DNA of 64,000 bases from an uncultured Tateyamaria sp. (GCF_947503385.1 NZ_CANNDO010000001.1:62001-126000); one strand, 5' to 3'; shown: positions 44,857 through 54,099, counted from the first letter of the stretch. A program made the numbers and translations. The notes: generated by a model not told the origin, from the sequence alone.

Positions 44857-45429
44857 TCACGGACTGTGATTGATCCGCTCCACCACACCGTCTGCGGGGC
44901 GCAGGGTTGTGACGCTCAGCGGGTCGATCTTGTGGGCCAGAACCTGTTCCGCCGTGACGCCAAGCGTGGCCTGCACCTGCGTCAGGATCACTCCGAAATG
45001 CGCGACCACGATAATGTCCTTGGGCTGGTACGTGGCCGCGATCCGCTGCACGGCAACGGCCACACGCTGCGCCGACGCGTTCCAACTTTCGCCGCCGGGG
45101 GGCGCGTGATCACCGGGCGTTTCCCAGTATTGACGGCTTAGCGCTTCGTCCTGTGCGGCCACGGTGTTGAAATGGACGCCGTCCCACGCGCCAAAGTGAA
45201 ACTCGCGCAGGCCCGGATCGTGGGGCAGGCGTGTACGGCCAAGCGCCAGCGCATCCGCCGTACGCACGCAGCGGTCCAGATCGGACGACACGACCAGCGC
45301 ATCGCCCGGCAAAAACGCCGCCAAGCGCGACACCGCACGCGCGTCCGACAGGTCCGCCGGGACGTCGCGCCATCCGGTGAAGGTCTTTTGATGGGTCGGG
45401 CCGTGCCGTACCCAGTGCCAGGTCGTCAT
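44857..45429 (-). CDS. cobC: Histidine phosphatase family protein, alpha-ribazole phosphatase-like
   Basis: 190 residues with the RHG motif: WHWVRHGPTHQKTFTGW at the N-terminus, catalytic His9. The second His is in IIVVAHFGVIL near 140, with the acid residue Glu in REFHFGAWDG. Family members include phosphoglycerate mutases and the cobalamin-pathway alpha-ribazole phosphatase CobC. Placement next to cobU, sharing ATGA, argues for the cobalamin role. The RHGxT and GW pattern fits CobC. Confidence 0.75.
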   Translation of the reverse strand: MTTWHWVRHGPTHQKTFTGWRDVPADLSDARAVSRLAAFLPGDALVVSSDLDRCVRTADALALGRTRLPHDPGLREFHFGAWDGVHFNTVAAQDEALSRQYWETPGDHAPPGGESWNASAQRVAVAVQRIAATYQPKDIIVVAHFGVILTQVQATLGVTAEQVLAHKIDPLSVTTLRPADGVVERINHSP

Positions 45430-45947
45430 GGCATCTCTCCTTTGCGGACCTGCACCAGTCCGGCCAACACATGCAGCACGCAATCCGCCTGTGCCGCCAG
45501 CGCGATGTTCAGCCGCCCCTGCGCCTCGCGAAAGGCGCGGGCCAGCGTATTGTCGGGCACGATCCCCTGCCCCACCTCGTTCGACACGACAACCACAGGG
45601 GCCTTGCACGTCGCCAGCGCGTCCAAAAACCGCGCCTGAGCCTGCGGCAGATCATGTTCCCCCAGCATGACATTGCTCAGCCACATGGTGGCGCAATCCA
45701 GCAAGACCGCCTCGCCCGCGGCGCGCGCCGACAGGGGCGTCCAGACCGCCACAGGTTCTTCGATTGTGCGCCACCCGTCGCCCCGATCAGAAATGTGCTG
45801 GTCAACTTTAAGCTGTATTTCCGCATCCCAAATTTGCGACGTCGCCAGATAGATCCGCGATAACCCGCTGTTAACGATCAACTTTTCGGACGCTGCCGAC
45901 TTGCCCGAAGCAGCGCCGCCTAGCACGAGTGTCAAAGGTGGCAACAT
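45426..45947 (-). CDS. cobU: Adenosylcobinamide kinase / adenosylcobinamide-phosphate guanylyltransferase
   Basis: 173 residues, a P-loop enzyme that phosphorylates adenosylcobinamide and attaches GMP in late cobalamin synthesis. Walker A GGAASGKSAASE is near residue 10; the middle has IYLATSQIWDAEIQLKVDQH (with the substrate His), the LDCATMWLSN motif and VVSNEVGQGIVP. ATG 45947 begins MLPPLTLVLGG. It shares ATGA with the cobC-like gene and is divergent from the sigma factor gene with 92 bases between. No other cobalamin gene in the window. Confidence 0.93.
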   Translation of the reverse strand: MLPPLTLVLGGAASGKSAASEKLIVNSGLSRIYLATSQIWDAEIQLKVDQHISDRGDGWRTIEEPVAVWTPLSARAAGEAVLLDCATMWLSNVMLGEHDLPQAQARFLDALATCKAPVVVVSNEVGQGIVPDNTLARAFREAQGRLNIALAAQADCVLHVLAGLVQVRKGEMP

Positions 45948-46039
45948 TTTTTCATCTTCCAAGTGAACCAATCGGCGTTTCGGTGCGTAGACAAGACAAG
46001 TGCGCAAAACAAGACTTACATCCACAGGGGGATGCTCGC

Positions 46040-46918
46040 ATGGCTCTAGACAACGTACGCGACATGTCACTGTCGCGCACCGCAATGAAAGCGGAACTGC
46101 TCGACGCTGAAACCGAATTGCGCCTCGCTTATGCGTGGCGCGACGATCGGGACGAGGCCGCGCTGCATCGCCTGATCACCGCTTATATGCGGCTGGCCAT
46201 CTCCATGGCGTCCAAGTTCAAGCGCTACGGCGCTCCGATGAACGACCTGATCCAAGAGGCGGGCCTTGGCCTGATGAAAGCGGCCGATAAATTCGACCCT
46301 GACCGCGGCGTGCGGTTTTCCACCTACGCCGTGTGGTGGATCAAAGCGTCCATTCAGGATTACGTGATGCGCAATTGGTCGATGGTGCGCACCGGCTCAA
46401 CCTCGTCGCAGAAATCCCTGTTTTTCAATATGCGCCGGGTGCAGGCGCGGCTGGAGCGCGAAAGCGCCGCCGCCGGAGAGACGCTGGACAAGCACCAGCT
46501 GCGCCAGATGATTTCGACCGAGATCGGTGTGCCCCTGCACGATGTCGAGATGATGGAAGGACGCCTGTCCGGCTCCGACTATTCGCTGAACGCGACGCAA
46601 TCGGTCGACGACGAGGGGCGCGAATGGATTGACGCGCTCGAAGATGACGGGGCGCAGGCGGCTGAGCTGGTCGAAAACAAGCACGACACCGAACAGCTGC
46701 GTGCATGGTTGTTGTCCGCGTTAAATGCGCTGAACGAACGCGAACGGTTCATCGTGCGCGAACGCAAGCTGCGCGATGATCCCCGCACGCTGGAAAGCCT
46801 TGGTCAGGAGTTGAGCCTGTCCAAAGAGCGCGTGCGCCAGCTTGAGGCTGCGGCCTTTGGCAAGATGCGCAAGTCGCTGGAAAACCAGAGCCGGGAAGTG
46901 CATCACTTCCTCGTATGA
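46040..46918 (+). CDS. rpoH2: Heat-shock/oxidative-stress sigma factor, RpoH type (RpoHII-like)
   Basis: 292 residues. Sigma-70 family regions: region 2 (LAYAWRDDRDEAALHRLITAY...YGAPMNDLIQEAGLGLMKAADKFDP...FSTYAVWWIKASIQDYVMRNWSMVR) with RpoH-box features in the 130-150 segment (TSSQKSLFFNMRR), and region 4 at the C-terminus (ALNERERFIVRERKLRDDPRTLESLGQELSLSKERVRQLE). In Rhodobacter RpoHII controls the response to singlet oxygen and oxidative stress; assignment to RpoHII rather than RpoHI is from sequence memory and the downstream gene. The next gene starts inside its stop. Confidence 0.85.
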   Translation: MALDNVRDMSLSRTAMKAELLDAETELRLAYAWRDDRDEAALHRLITAYMRLAISMASKFKRYGAPMNDLIQEAGLGLMKAADKFDPDRGVRFSTYAVWWIKASIQDYVMRNWSMVRTGSTSSQKSLFFNMRRVQARLERESAAAGETLDKHQLRQMISTEIGVPLHDVEMMEGRLSGSDYSLNATQSVDDEGREWIDALEDDGAQAAELVENKHDTEQLRAWLLSALNALNERERFIVRERKLRDDPRTLESLGQELSLSKERVRQLEAAAFGKMRKSLENQSREVHHFLV

Positions 46919-47718
46919 TCCAGAGATACATCATGGCTGCGGCCAGCGCGGGGGCGATCCTGATCTATGCGCTGGCCGTTTTCGCGTCCACCGTCTGGAG
47001 CGACTGGGCAGGCGATGTCCTGATCATCGGTGAACTGCACGACAACCCGCACCACCACGCACAACAGCGCAATGCCCTGATCGAAATGCGGCCCAAGGCG
47101 GTTGTGTTCGAAATGCTGACCCCGGATGAGGCCGCGCAACTGGCAGATGTGGACCGCACAGCCGACGCGATGACCGCAGCAACCCAAGGGTTTCACTGGT
47201 CCAACATCGCAGACTATGCCGACGTTCTGGCTCAAAGCCCTGTCATTGTTGGCGCGGCCCTGTCACGTGCCGATATGCGCGCCGCATTCTCCGACGGAGC
47301 GGCCCGGAGCTTTGGGCCGGAGGCGGGCCGTTTCGGCCTGACCACCCCACTGCCCGCGGCACAACAAAGCGCGCGCGAATCCCTGCAATTCGATGCCCAT
47401 TGTACGGCGATGCCACCCGAGATGATGGGCGGCATGGTGGAGGCGCAGCGCCTGCGCGATGCCGCCTTTGCGCGCGCGGTGATCGACGCGCTGGACACCT
47501 ACGGCGCGCCCGTGGTCCTGATCACCGGCAACGGGCACGCCCGCACCGACTGGGGTGTGCCGGTCTATCTTGAAGCCGCGCGGACCGGTCTGCGGGTCGA
47601 CAGCATTGGCCAGGGCGAAGCGGGCAGACCGCCCCAAGGCACGTTCGACCGAACGCTGACAGATGCGCCCACGCCTGCCCGCGACGATCCCTGCGCCGCA
47701 TTCTCCCCCAAGGGCTGA
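46915..47718 (+). CDS. ChaN-like haem-binding protein (DUF399)
   Basis: 267 residues with an N-terminal hydrophobic segment (about 5-25) that serves as signal or anchor. The ChaN motifs are visible: IIGELHDNPHHHAQQ (His cluster) and, near the C-terminus, VVLITGNGHARTDWGVPVY. ChaN of Campylobacter is an iron-regulated haem-binding lipoprotein; no lipobox cysteine is seen here. ATG overlaps the rpoH stop by 4 bases, so the stress sigma factor and this protein are made together. Confidence 0.82.
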   Translation: MIQRYIMAAASAGAILIYALAVFASTVWSDWAGDVLIIGELHDNPHHHAQQRNALIEMRPKAVVFEMLTPDEAAQLADVDRTADAMTAATQGFHWSNIADYADVLAQSPVIVGAALSRADMRAAFSDGAARSFGPEAGRFGLTTPLPAAQQSARESLQFDAHCTAMPPEMMGGMVEAQRLRDAAFARAVIDALDTYGAPVVLITGNGHARTDWGVPVYLEAARTGLRVDSIGQGEAGRPPQGTFDRTLTDAPTPARDDPCAAFSPKG

Positions 47719-47770
47719 TCCGGTCCCTGTCTCTGTCTCCTGAAATCCCGGGGGTGAGCGCGTCAGCGCG

Positions 47771-47786
47771 AGGGGGCTGGCCCCCT
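47771..47786. terminator. Short GC hairpin after the ChaN-like gene
   Basis: AGGGGG (47771-47776), CTGG loop, CCCCCT (47781-47786). It lies about 50 bases after the stop and 90 before coaBC. Few T follow (TTCCC), so it is a weak intrinsic terminator or a pause site. The surroundings are also C-rich. Confidence 0.4.
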
Positions 47787-47873
47787 TCCCACCCTCTGCC
47801 CCCCGTTCCCCCCTCTGGTCCTTGTCCCGCACTGCGCCTATGGTCGCGTCAACTGACTTGCCGGAGCGCGGAC

Positions 47874-49067
47874 ATGCTGCAGGACAAACGCATCCTCCTG
47901 ATCCTCACGGGTGGCATTGCCGCCTATAAAGGGCTCGACCTGATCCGCCGCCTGCGCGAACGGGGCGCGGCTGTGACCCCGGTGCTGACGCGCGCCGCCG
48001 AACAGTTCGTGACACCATTGGCCGTGTCGGCGCTGGCCGGAGAAAAGGTTTATCGCGACCTATTTGATCTGACGGACGAGGCGGAGATGGGGCATATTCA
48101 GCTGTCGCGGTCCGCCGATCTGATCCTTGTGGCACCCGCAACGGCGGACATCATGGCCAAGATGGCGCAGGGCCGTGCGGATGATCTTGCCTCGACCCTG
48201 TTGCTGGCCACCGACACGCCGGTGATGATCGCGCCCGCGATGAATGTCCGCATGTGGGACCACCCCGCGACCCAGCGCAATCTGGCGCAGTTGCGCCGCG
48301 ATGGTGTGACGGTCATCGGCCCCAATGACGGCGACATGGCCTGCGGTGAGTTTGGCCCCGGTCGCATGTCCGAACCGCTGGAGATCGTGGCGGCTGTGGA
48401 GGCGCATTTCGGTCCCAGACCCATGAGCGGCAAACATGTCCTCATCACCTCCGGCCCGACCCATGAACCGATTGATCCGGTGCGCTATATCGCCAACCGG
48501 TCTTCTGGTGCGCAGGGGGCCGCGATTGCGACAGCGTTGCTGGACCTTGGTGCCGATGTGACCTTTGTCACAGGCCCTGCCACCGTTGCGGCCCCGCAGG
48601 GCGCGCGCATCGTGGCGGTCGAGACCGCGCAAGAGATGCAGGACGCCGTCACCGCAGCCTTGCCCGCGGACGCGGCCATTTTTGCGGCCGCCGTCGCGGA
48701 TTGGCGGGTGGACCGCGCCTCGGACAGCAAGATGAAAAAGCAAAAGGGCACCCTGCCCACCCTGCGCTTTGCGGAAAATCCGGACATTCTGGCCCATGTG
48801 GCGCAGATGGTCGACGGTCGTCCGGGCCTAGTCGTCGGCTTTGCCGCCGAAACGGATGATGTCGTGGCCAATGCGACGGCCAAGCGGACGCGCAAAGGGT
48901 GCGACTGGATCGTGGCCAATGACGTGTCGCCCGAAACAGGGATCATGGGCGGGACCGAGAATGCGATCACCCTGATCACGCAAGACGGCGCAGAACCGTG
49001 GCCGCGCATGGCCAAAGGCCGGGTGGCGCAACAGCTCGCGCAGCGGATTGCGGATGCGCTGACCTGA
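47874..49067 (+). CDS. coaBC: Bifunctional phosphopantothenoylcysteine decarboxylase / phosphopantothenate-cysteine ligase
   Basis: 397 residues, two domains for CoA synthesis. CoaC part: [24 protein letters not shown] near residue 8, [15 protein letters not shown], catalytic region [16 protein letters not shown] and [11 protein letters not shown]-type [11 protein letters not shown]. CoaB part from about 185: [35 protein letters not shown], and K-rich MKKQKG segment that contacts CTP. ATG 47874 begins MLQDKRIL; the frame upstream is non-coding. Confidence 0.96.
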   Translation: MLQDKRILLILTGGIAAYKGLDLIRRLRERGAAVTPVLTRAAEQFVTPLAVSALAGEKVYRDLFDLTDEAEMGHIQLSRSADLILVAPATADIMAKMAQGRADDLASTLLLATDTPVMIAPAMNVRMWDHPATQRNLAQLRRDGVTVIGPNDGDMACGEFGPGRMSEPLEIVAAVEAHFGPRPMSGKHVLITSGPTHEPIDPVRYIANRSSGAQGAAIATALLDLGADVTFVTGPATVAAPQGARIVAVETAQEMQDAVTAALPADAAIFAAAVADWRVDRASDSKMKKQKGTLPTLRFAENPDILAHVAQMVDGRPGLVVGFAAETDDVVANATAKRTRKGCDWIVANDVSPETGIMGGTENAITLITQDGAEPWPRMAKGRVAQQLAQRIADALT

Positions 49068-49095
49068 TCGCCGCACCCTCTGGCCAGCGTTGGAA

Positions 49096-49581
49096 ATGAG
49101 TTTATTTGGCAAGATGAGAATGCAAAACGTTCCTCTGAAACTGATGCGCACCGCGCAGGCCGATCCGGACATCCCCCTGCCCGGCTATGAGACTGACGGC
49201 GCTGCGGGTGCCGACATCCGCGCGAACCTGCCCGATGGCCGGACCGTCACGGTCGCTCCCGGCGCGCGGGCGCTGATCCCGACAGGCATTGCAATGGCCA
49301 TTCCGCGCGGCTACGAGGTGCAGGTGCGGCCCCGGTCCGGGCTGGCGCTGAAACACGGGATTTCTCTGGTCAACAGCCCCGGCACCATCGACAGCGACTA
49401 TCGCGGTGAGGTTGGGATCATCGTGCTGAACACAAGCGCTGACCCGTTCGAGGTCAGCCATGGGATGCGCATCGCGCAACTGGTGCTGGCCCCCGTTGTG
49501 CAAGCGGCCTTTGACGCGGTTGAGACCCTCGACGATACGGCCCGCGGCGCGGGCGGATTTGGCAGCACGGGGCGCGGATGA
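49096..49581 (+). CDS. dut: dUTP diphosphatase
   Basis: About 161 residues, trimeric dUTPase. Motifs 1-5 are present in order: [51 protein letters not shown] and, at the end, [10 protein letters not shown]. It removes dUTP and supplies dUMP. Several start codons lie close together (ATG 49096, 49114, 49120, TTG 49090); none has a strong ribosome site, so the exact N-terminus is uncertain by up to eight residues. It overlaps the following gene by 4 bases. Confidence 0.94.
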   Translation: MSLFGKMRMQNVPLKLMRTAQADPDIPLPGYETDGAAGADIRANLPDGRTVTVAPGARALIPTGIAMAIPRGYEVQVRPRSGLALKHGISLVNSPGTIDSDYRGEVGIIVLNTSADPFEVSHGMRIAQLVLAPVVQAAFDAVETLDDTARGAGGFGSTGRG

Positions 49582-50630
49582 TCCTTGTTCTTGTTATCGC
49601 TGCGGCCCTCTGGGGGGTTGGGCACCTGATGGGCACGCCGCACAAGGCACGCTGGCTGATGATCGGGCTGTTGTATGTGGCGGTTCTGGCTGTGCAGATT
49701 GCGCTGCCCACAGGTCACCCGTTGCGCGTGGCCACGGGTGAAAGCCCGGCGTTCTGGTTGATCCTTGGCGGCTTTGCCGCGCTGATCTGGGCGTACCGTC
49801 AGGGTCTTGGCCGTTTGCGCGCACGGGTTGCGCAAACAGAGGCCGAGGCCGCACCGGCCCATCAGACCGGGCCGTTTTCCGATGCCGAATTGAACCGCTA
49901 TGCCCGCCATATCGTCCTGCGGGAGGTGGGTGGCATCGGACAGAAGGCGCTCAAGGAGGCGCGGGTGCTGGTTGTGGGCGCGGGTGGTCTGGGCGCGCCG
50001 GTGCTGCAATATCTGGCCGCTGCCGGTGTTGGCACCATCGGGGTGATCGACGATGACATCGTCGAAAACGCCAACCTGCAACGGCAGGTGATCCACCGCG
50101 ATGCGGATATTGACGTGCCCAAAGTCTTCTCTGCCCAAGCCGCGATGGAGGCACAGAACCCGTTTGTCACCGTGCGCCCCTATCACCGGCGTCTGACGGC
50201 GGAGATCGCGGGCGACCTGATGGCGGATTACGATCTGGTGATCGACGGCACCGACAATTTCGACACGCGCTATCTGGTGAACGAGACCGCTGTGGCGCGC
50301 GGCATCCCGCTGATCTCTGGTGCGCTGACCCAATGGGAAGGACAGTTGAGCGTGTTTGACCCCGCCCATGGCGCGCCCTGTTATCGCTGCGTCTTTCCCG
50401 AAGCGCCCGCCGCGCATCTGGCCCCGAATTGCGCCGAGGCGGGTGTGATCGGTCCGCTGCCCGGGGTGGTCGGCACGATGATGGCGGTTGAGGCGATCAA
50501 GCTGATCACCGGCGCAGGCACGCCCCTGCGCGGTGAGATGGTGATTTACGACGCGCTTTATGGCGAAAGCCGCAAGATCACACTGAAACGGCGCGATGCG
50601 TGTGCGACATGTGGCCATGTGCCGGGCTGA
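49578..50630 (+). CDS. moeB: MoeB/ThiF family adenylyltransferase with membrane N-terminus
   Basis: 350 residues. The ThiF/MoeB domain begins near residue 101 ([26 protein letters not shown]) with [49 protein letters not shown] and zinc-binding CYRCVFP plus CATCG. It activates the C-terminus of a ubiquitin-like sulfur carrier (MoaD or ThiS) by adenylylation. Unlike E. coli MoeB, about 100 extra N-terminal residues contain two to three hydrophobic segments (about 2-18, 26-43, 58-73), so the enzyme is likely membrane-bound. It overlaps dut. Confidence 0.85.
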   Translation: MILVLVIAAALWGVGHLMGTPHKARWLMIGLLYVAVLAVQIALPTGHPLRVATGESPAFWLILGGFAALIWAYRQGLGRLRARVAQTEAEAAPAHQTGPFSDAELNRYARHIVLREVGGIGQKALKEARVLVVGAGGLGAPVLQYLAAAGVGTIGVIDDDIVENANLQRQVIHRDADIDVPKVFSAQAAMEAQNPFVTVRPYHRRLTAEIAGDLMADYDLVIDGTDNFDTRYLVNETAVARGIPLISGALTQWEGQLSVFDPAHGAPCYRCVFPEAPAAHLAPNCAEAGVIGPLPGVVGTMMAVEAIKLITGAGTPLRGEMVIYDALYGESRKITLKRRDACATCGHVPG

Positions 50631-50638
50631 AGCCCGGC
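50621..50638. repeat. REP-like palindrome over the moeB stop codon
   Basis: GCCGGGCT-GA-AGCCCGGC, a perfect 8-bp dyad with a 2-base centre. The moeB TGA stop (50628-50630) lies at its centre, so the end of the gene is within the element. The sequence followed by CTAC resembles widespread REP-type palindromes (GTAGG...GGGCTTCAGCCC). It lies 30 bases before the peptidase gene. Confidence 0.55.
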
Positions 50639-50666
50639 CTACGGTCTGACCAAAGGAGAGAGCAAG

Positions 50667-52679
50667 ATGACCAACGTGCTGCTGCAAGACTGGGACACGC
50701 CCTTTGCCATTGCCCCGTTCGACCGGATCACCGACGATGACTTTGCCCCTGCTCTGGACACGGCGCTGGCACTGCACAGCGCGGACATCGACGCCATCGC
50801 GGGCAATGACGCGGCGCCCGATTTTGCCAACACGATCGAGGCGCTGGAAGCCGCTGGCGCGGGGTTGGACAAGGTTCTGGGTGCCTTTTTCACCGTTGCG
50901 GGTGCCGACAGCACCCCCGCACGCGAAGCGTTGCAGCGGGATTTTTCCCCCAGACTGGCGGCGCATTTTGCCGAGATTGCCGGGAACAAGGCGCTCTTTG
51001 CCCGCGTGGCCGCTGTGTGGGCAGCGCGTGACGCGCTTGATCTGACCGATGAGCAGGCGCGCGTGCTGATGCTGACCCACCGCAACTATGTTCGCGCGGG
51101 GGCTGCGCTGGAGGGTGCGGCGGACGCACGGATGAAAGTGATGAAGGGTCGGCTGGCTGAGTTGGGCACCGCCTTTACGCAGAACCTGCTGGCGGATGAG
51201 CGCGACTGGTTCATGCCGCTGTCCGAGGCGGACCTTGAGGGGTTGCCTGGCTTTGTCGTGGACACGGCCCGCGCCGCCGGTGATGAGAAAGAGGCCGGTG
51301 GGCCGGTGGTCACGCTGTCGCGGTCGCTGATCACGCCATTTCTGCAATTCTCGCCGCGCCGGGACTTGCGCGAAAAGGCGTATCGCGCATGGGCTGCCCG
51401 TGGAGCCAACGGGGGGGCCACCGACAACCGCGCCATCGCCGCTGAAATCCTGAAATTGCGGGAAGAGCGGGCGCAGTTGCTGGGCTACGCGAGTTTTGCC
51501 GAATACAAGCTGGAAACCGAGATGGCCAAGACACCGGCCGCCGTGCGGGACCTGCTGATGTCTGTCTGGGACCCGGCCCGCGCCCGCGCCGAGGACGACG
51601 GCGCGGTGCTGGAACAGATGCTGCGCGCGGACGGCATAGACGGGCCGCTGGAGCCATGGGACTGGCGGTATTACGCAGAACAGCGGCGCAAGGCGCTGCA
51701 TGATCTCGATGAGGCCGAGGTGAAGCCGTATTTTCAGCTCGACCGCATGATTGAGGCGTCCTTTGCCTGCGCGACCCGTCTGTTTGGGCTGGCGTTCAAA
51801 CCATTGGACGTGCCGCTTTATCACCCGGATTGCCGGGCGTGGGAGGTGACGCGGGACGGGCGGCATGTGGCAGTGTTTATCGGGGACTATTTCGCGCGCG
51901 GCTCGAAACGGTCCGGGGCGTGGTGTTCGGCCATGCGGGCGCAGGCCAAGTTTCCGCAGGCGCAGACGCCGGTTGTTATCAACGTGTGCAACTTTGCCAA
52001 GGGCGATCCTGCGCTTCTGAGCTATGATGACGCGCGGACGCTGTTTCACGAGTTTGGCCATGCGTTGCACCAGATGCTGTCGGATGTGACCTATGAAAGC
52101 ATCTCGGGCACGTCTGTGGCGCGTGATTTTGTCGAGTTGCCCAGCCAGCTTTATGAGCACTGGCTGGAGGTACCGGAGGTCCTGCGCGAATTTGCCACCC
52201 ATGCCGAGACGGGTGAGGCGATGCCGCAGGATCTGCTGGACAAGGTTCTGGCGGCGGCGACCTATGACATGGGGTTCCAGACGGTGGAATATGTGGCGTC
52301 AGCGCTGGTTGATCTGGCCTTTCACGATGGACCGGCACCGGCGGATCCGATGCAGAAACAGGCGCAGGTGCTGGAAGAGATCGGGATGCCCCGCGCCATT
52401 GGGATGCGCCACGCCACGCCGCATTTTGCGCATGTCTTTGCCGGGGACGGCTATTCGTCGGGCTATTACAGCTACATGTGGTCCGAGGTGATGGATGCCG
52501 ATGCTTTTGCCGCCTTTGAGGAGGCGGGCGGACCGTTTGACGCGGATCGTGCGGCGGCACTAGAAGAGCATATTCTGAGCACCGGGGGCAGTGTGGATGC
52601 GGCGGAATTGTATATCGCGTTTCGCGGACGGCTTCCGGGTGTGGACGCACTTTTGAAAGGGCGCGGGCTGGCGGCGTGA
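50667..52679 (+). CDS. M3 family metallopeptidase (oligopeptidase A / dipeptidyl carboxypeptidase)
   Basis: 670 residues, usual for cytoplasmic M3 enzymes such as PrlC or Dcp. The zinc motif HEFGHALHQM is near residue 461, with the third ligand Glu in TSVARDFVELPSQLYEHW. C-terminal YSSGYYSYMWSEVMDADAF is also a family mark. It degrades short peptides after the main proteases have acted. No signal peptide is seen. It lies 36 bases after the moeB-like gene and the REP-like palindrome. Confidence 0.93.
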   Translation: MTNVLLQDWDTPFAIAPFDRITDDDFAPALDTALALHSADIDAIAGNDAAPDFANTIEALEAAGAGLDKVLGAFFTVAGADSTPAREALQRDFSPRLAAHFAEIAGNKALFARVAAVWAARDALDLTDEQARVLMLTHRNYVRAGAALEGAADARMKVMKGRLAELGTAFTQNLLADERDWFMPLSEADLEGLPGFVVDTARAAGDEKEAGGPVVTLSRSLITPFLQFSPRRDLREKAYRAWAARGANGGATDNRAIAAEILKLREERAQLLGYASFAEYKLETEMAKTPAAVRDLLMSVWDPARARAEDDGAVLEQMLRADGIDGPLEPWDWRYYAEQRRKALHDLDEAEVKPYFQLDRMIEASFACATRLFGLAFKPLDVPLYHPDCRAWEVTRDGRHVAVFIGDYFARGSKRSGAWCSAMRAQAKFPQAQTPVVINVCNFAKGDPALLSYDDARTLFHEFGHALHQMLSDVTYESISGTSVARDFVELPSQLYEHWLEVPEVLREFATHAETGEAMPQDLLDKVLAAATYDMGFQTVEYVASALVDLAFHDGPAPADPMQKQAQVLEEIGMPRAIGMRHATPHFAHVFAGDGYSSGYYSYMWSEVMDADAFAAFEEAGGPFDADRAAALEEHILSTGGSVDAAELYIAFRGRLPGVDALLKGRGLAA

Positions 52680-52744
52680 TCCCTAAGGCGCGCTGACGCG
52701 CACGCGATTCATGTGTTGAATGGGGGCTCTGCCCCCAAACCCCC

Positions 52745-52767
52745 GTGGTATTTTCGGTCAGAAGAAG
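52745..52767. repeat. Copy 3 of the dispersed intergenic repeat
   Basis: Reverse complement of 14481-14503 with one mismatch (23 bases). It is preceded by GGGGGCTCTGCCCCC (about 52725-52739), a strong hairpin, so hairpin plus repeat may act as terminator. It lies between the M3 peptidase stop and the convergent ghrA-like stop. Confidence 0.6.
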
Positions 52768-52768
52768 C

Positions 52769-53692
52769 CTAGTAGCCTGCGCGGCGGTCCACCTGGTGCA
52801 GGAAGGGTTCACCGGCTTCGCCGCGGCGGATGTTTTCGGCCACGGTTTTCGAGGAATAGGCGGCGCGGGTTTCGGACGCCACGTGGGGGGTGACGGTCAC
52901 AGATTTGTGGTGCCAATAGCCGTGGCCCGGTGGCAGTGGTTCGGTCCGGAACACGTCCAGCGTGGCGTGGGCGATATGTCCGGTGTCGAGCGCATTGAGC
53001 AGCGCCTTGTCGTCGATCAGTGGACCGCGGCCGGGGTTGAGGATGCGCGCCCCGGCGGGCATCAGCGCCAATGTGCGCGCGTTCAGGGTGTTTTCGGTGT
53101 CTGATGTCGCAGGCAGCAGCAGCACCGCGTAGTCAGCCCGCGCGAGCGCCTCATCGAGGCCGTGAAAACCGGTAATCCCCGGAATGTCCTTCGGCGTCCG
53201 GCTCCAACCTGCGACGTCAAAGCCAAGCCCCTTGAGCGCTTCGGCGCAGGCGAGGCCCAGCTCGCCCAAGCCAAGAACCGTTACGCGCGTGTCAAAGGCC
53301 AGTGGCGGCGCTACGGGTCTCCACGTGCCGGGGCTGGCGGTGATGTGGGCGTCCATGCCCAGATGCAGGCGCAGGATGTGCCCGGTCACCCATTCCACCA
53401 TGCCTTGGGTCAGGGCCGGGTCCACCATCCGGCAAAGCGGGATTTTGAGGGTTGGGTTATGTACCACCGCCTCGACCCCGGCCCAAAGGTTCAGCACCGC
53501 CTTGGCCCGGGTGTATGGGGTAAAATCCTGCACCTCGGAATTCGGGGCATAGACGATGTAGTCGACTTGGCGAGGGGCCATATCGATGTCGATTTTCGCC
53601 GTTACGCCCACTTCGGACAGCGCGGCGTGCAGGGGGTCGCGGTATTCTTCCCAGCGGGCTTTGGTTGCGGCGAAGAGGACGTTGACGCTCAT
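52769..53692 (-). CDS. ghrA: Glyoxylate/hydroxypyruvate reductase A
   Basis: 307 residues of the D-2-hydroxyacid dehydrogenase superfamily, GhrA group. NAD(P) motif VLGLGELGLACAEAL near residue 138, catalytic Arg (LNPGRGPLIDD), Glu in DVFRTEPLPPGH and His in VTPHVAS. It reduces glyoxylate or hydroxypyruvate with NADPH. ATG overlaps the stop of the VOC gene upstream (ATGA), so the two are coupled. The end of the gene is convergent to the M3 peptidase. Confidence 0.9.
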   Translation of the reverse strand: MSVNVLFAATKARWEEYRDPLHAALSEVGVTAKIDIDMAPRQVDYIVYAPNSEVQDFTPYTRAKAVLNLWAGVEAVVHNPTLKIPLCRMVDPALTQGMVEWVTGHILRLHLGMDAHITASPGTWRPVAPPLAFDTRVTVLGLGELGLACAEALKGLGFDVAGWSRTPKDIPGITGFHGLDEALARADYAVLLLPATSDTENTLNARTLALMPAGARILNPGRGPLIDDKALLNALDTGHIAHATLDVFRTEPLPPGHGYWHHKSVTVTPHVASETRAAYSSKTVAENIRRGEAGEPFLHQVDRRAGY

Positions 53693-54099
53693 GTGTCGAA
53701 AGCCCGTGCAAGATCGGTCATGCCCTTGATCTCGATCGGGTTGCCGGACGGATCGGTCAAGAACATGGTGGCCTGTTCACCGGGCTGTCCTTCGAACCGG
53801 ACGTGCGGGGCAAGCACGAAATCAACACCTGCCGCGTCCAACCGGTCGGCGAGTGCGCGCCAATCGGCCATCGGCAAAACAGCGCCGAAATGGGGCATCG
53901 GCACATCGTGATCGCCCACCTTGCCAGTGGGCGCGCTGGCAAAGGGCGCGCCCAGATGGCAGCTGATCTGGTGGCCGAAAAAGTTGAAATCGACCCATGT
54001 GTCCGTGCTACGCCCTTCGGCACAGCCCAGCAGGTCGCCATAAAAGGCCCGGGTGGCATCCAGATCGGCGACGTTAAAGGCAAGGTGAAACAAGGTCAT
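53689..54099 (-). CDS. VOC family (glyoxalase-fold) protein
   Basis: 136 residues with both VOC halves: LFHLAFNVADLDATRAFYGDLLG (first metal His), DFNFFGHQISCHLG, then VPMPHFGAVLPMADWRAL and FLTDPSGNPIEIKG (Glu). It resembles small extradiol-dioxygenase-like proteins found next to ghrA. Substrate unknown. Start ATG 54099; the stop overlaps ghrA. Confidence 0.85.
   Translation of the reverse strand: MTLFHLAFNVADLDATRAFYGDLLGCAEGRSTDTWVDFNFFGHQISCHLGAPFASAPTGKVGDHDVPMPHFGAVLPMADWRALADRLDAAGVDFVLAPHVRFEGQPGEQATMFLTDPSGNPIEIKGMTDLARAFDT

Noticed and set aside
44857-45609. Longer reading of the cobC-like gene into cobU.
   Set aside because: The extension is out-of-frame cobU sequence; ATG 45429, overlapping the cobU stop, begins exactly at the RHG phosphatase N-terminus.
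49398-52202. A very long open frame on the minus strand opposite dut, the moeB-like gene and the M3 peptidase.
   Set aside because: It is antisense to three well-supported genes and results from the high G+C and codon bias. It has no family resemblance and a composition rich in His, Gln, Arg and Pro, as expected of an antisense shadow.
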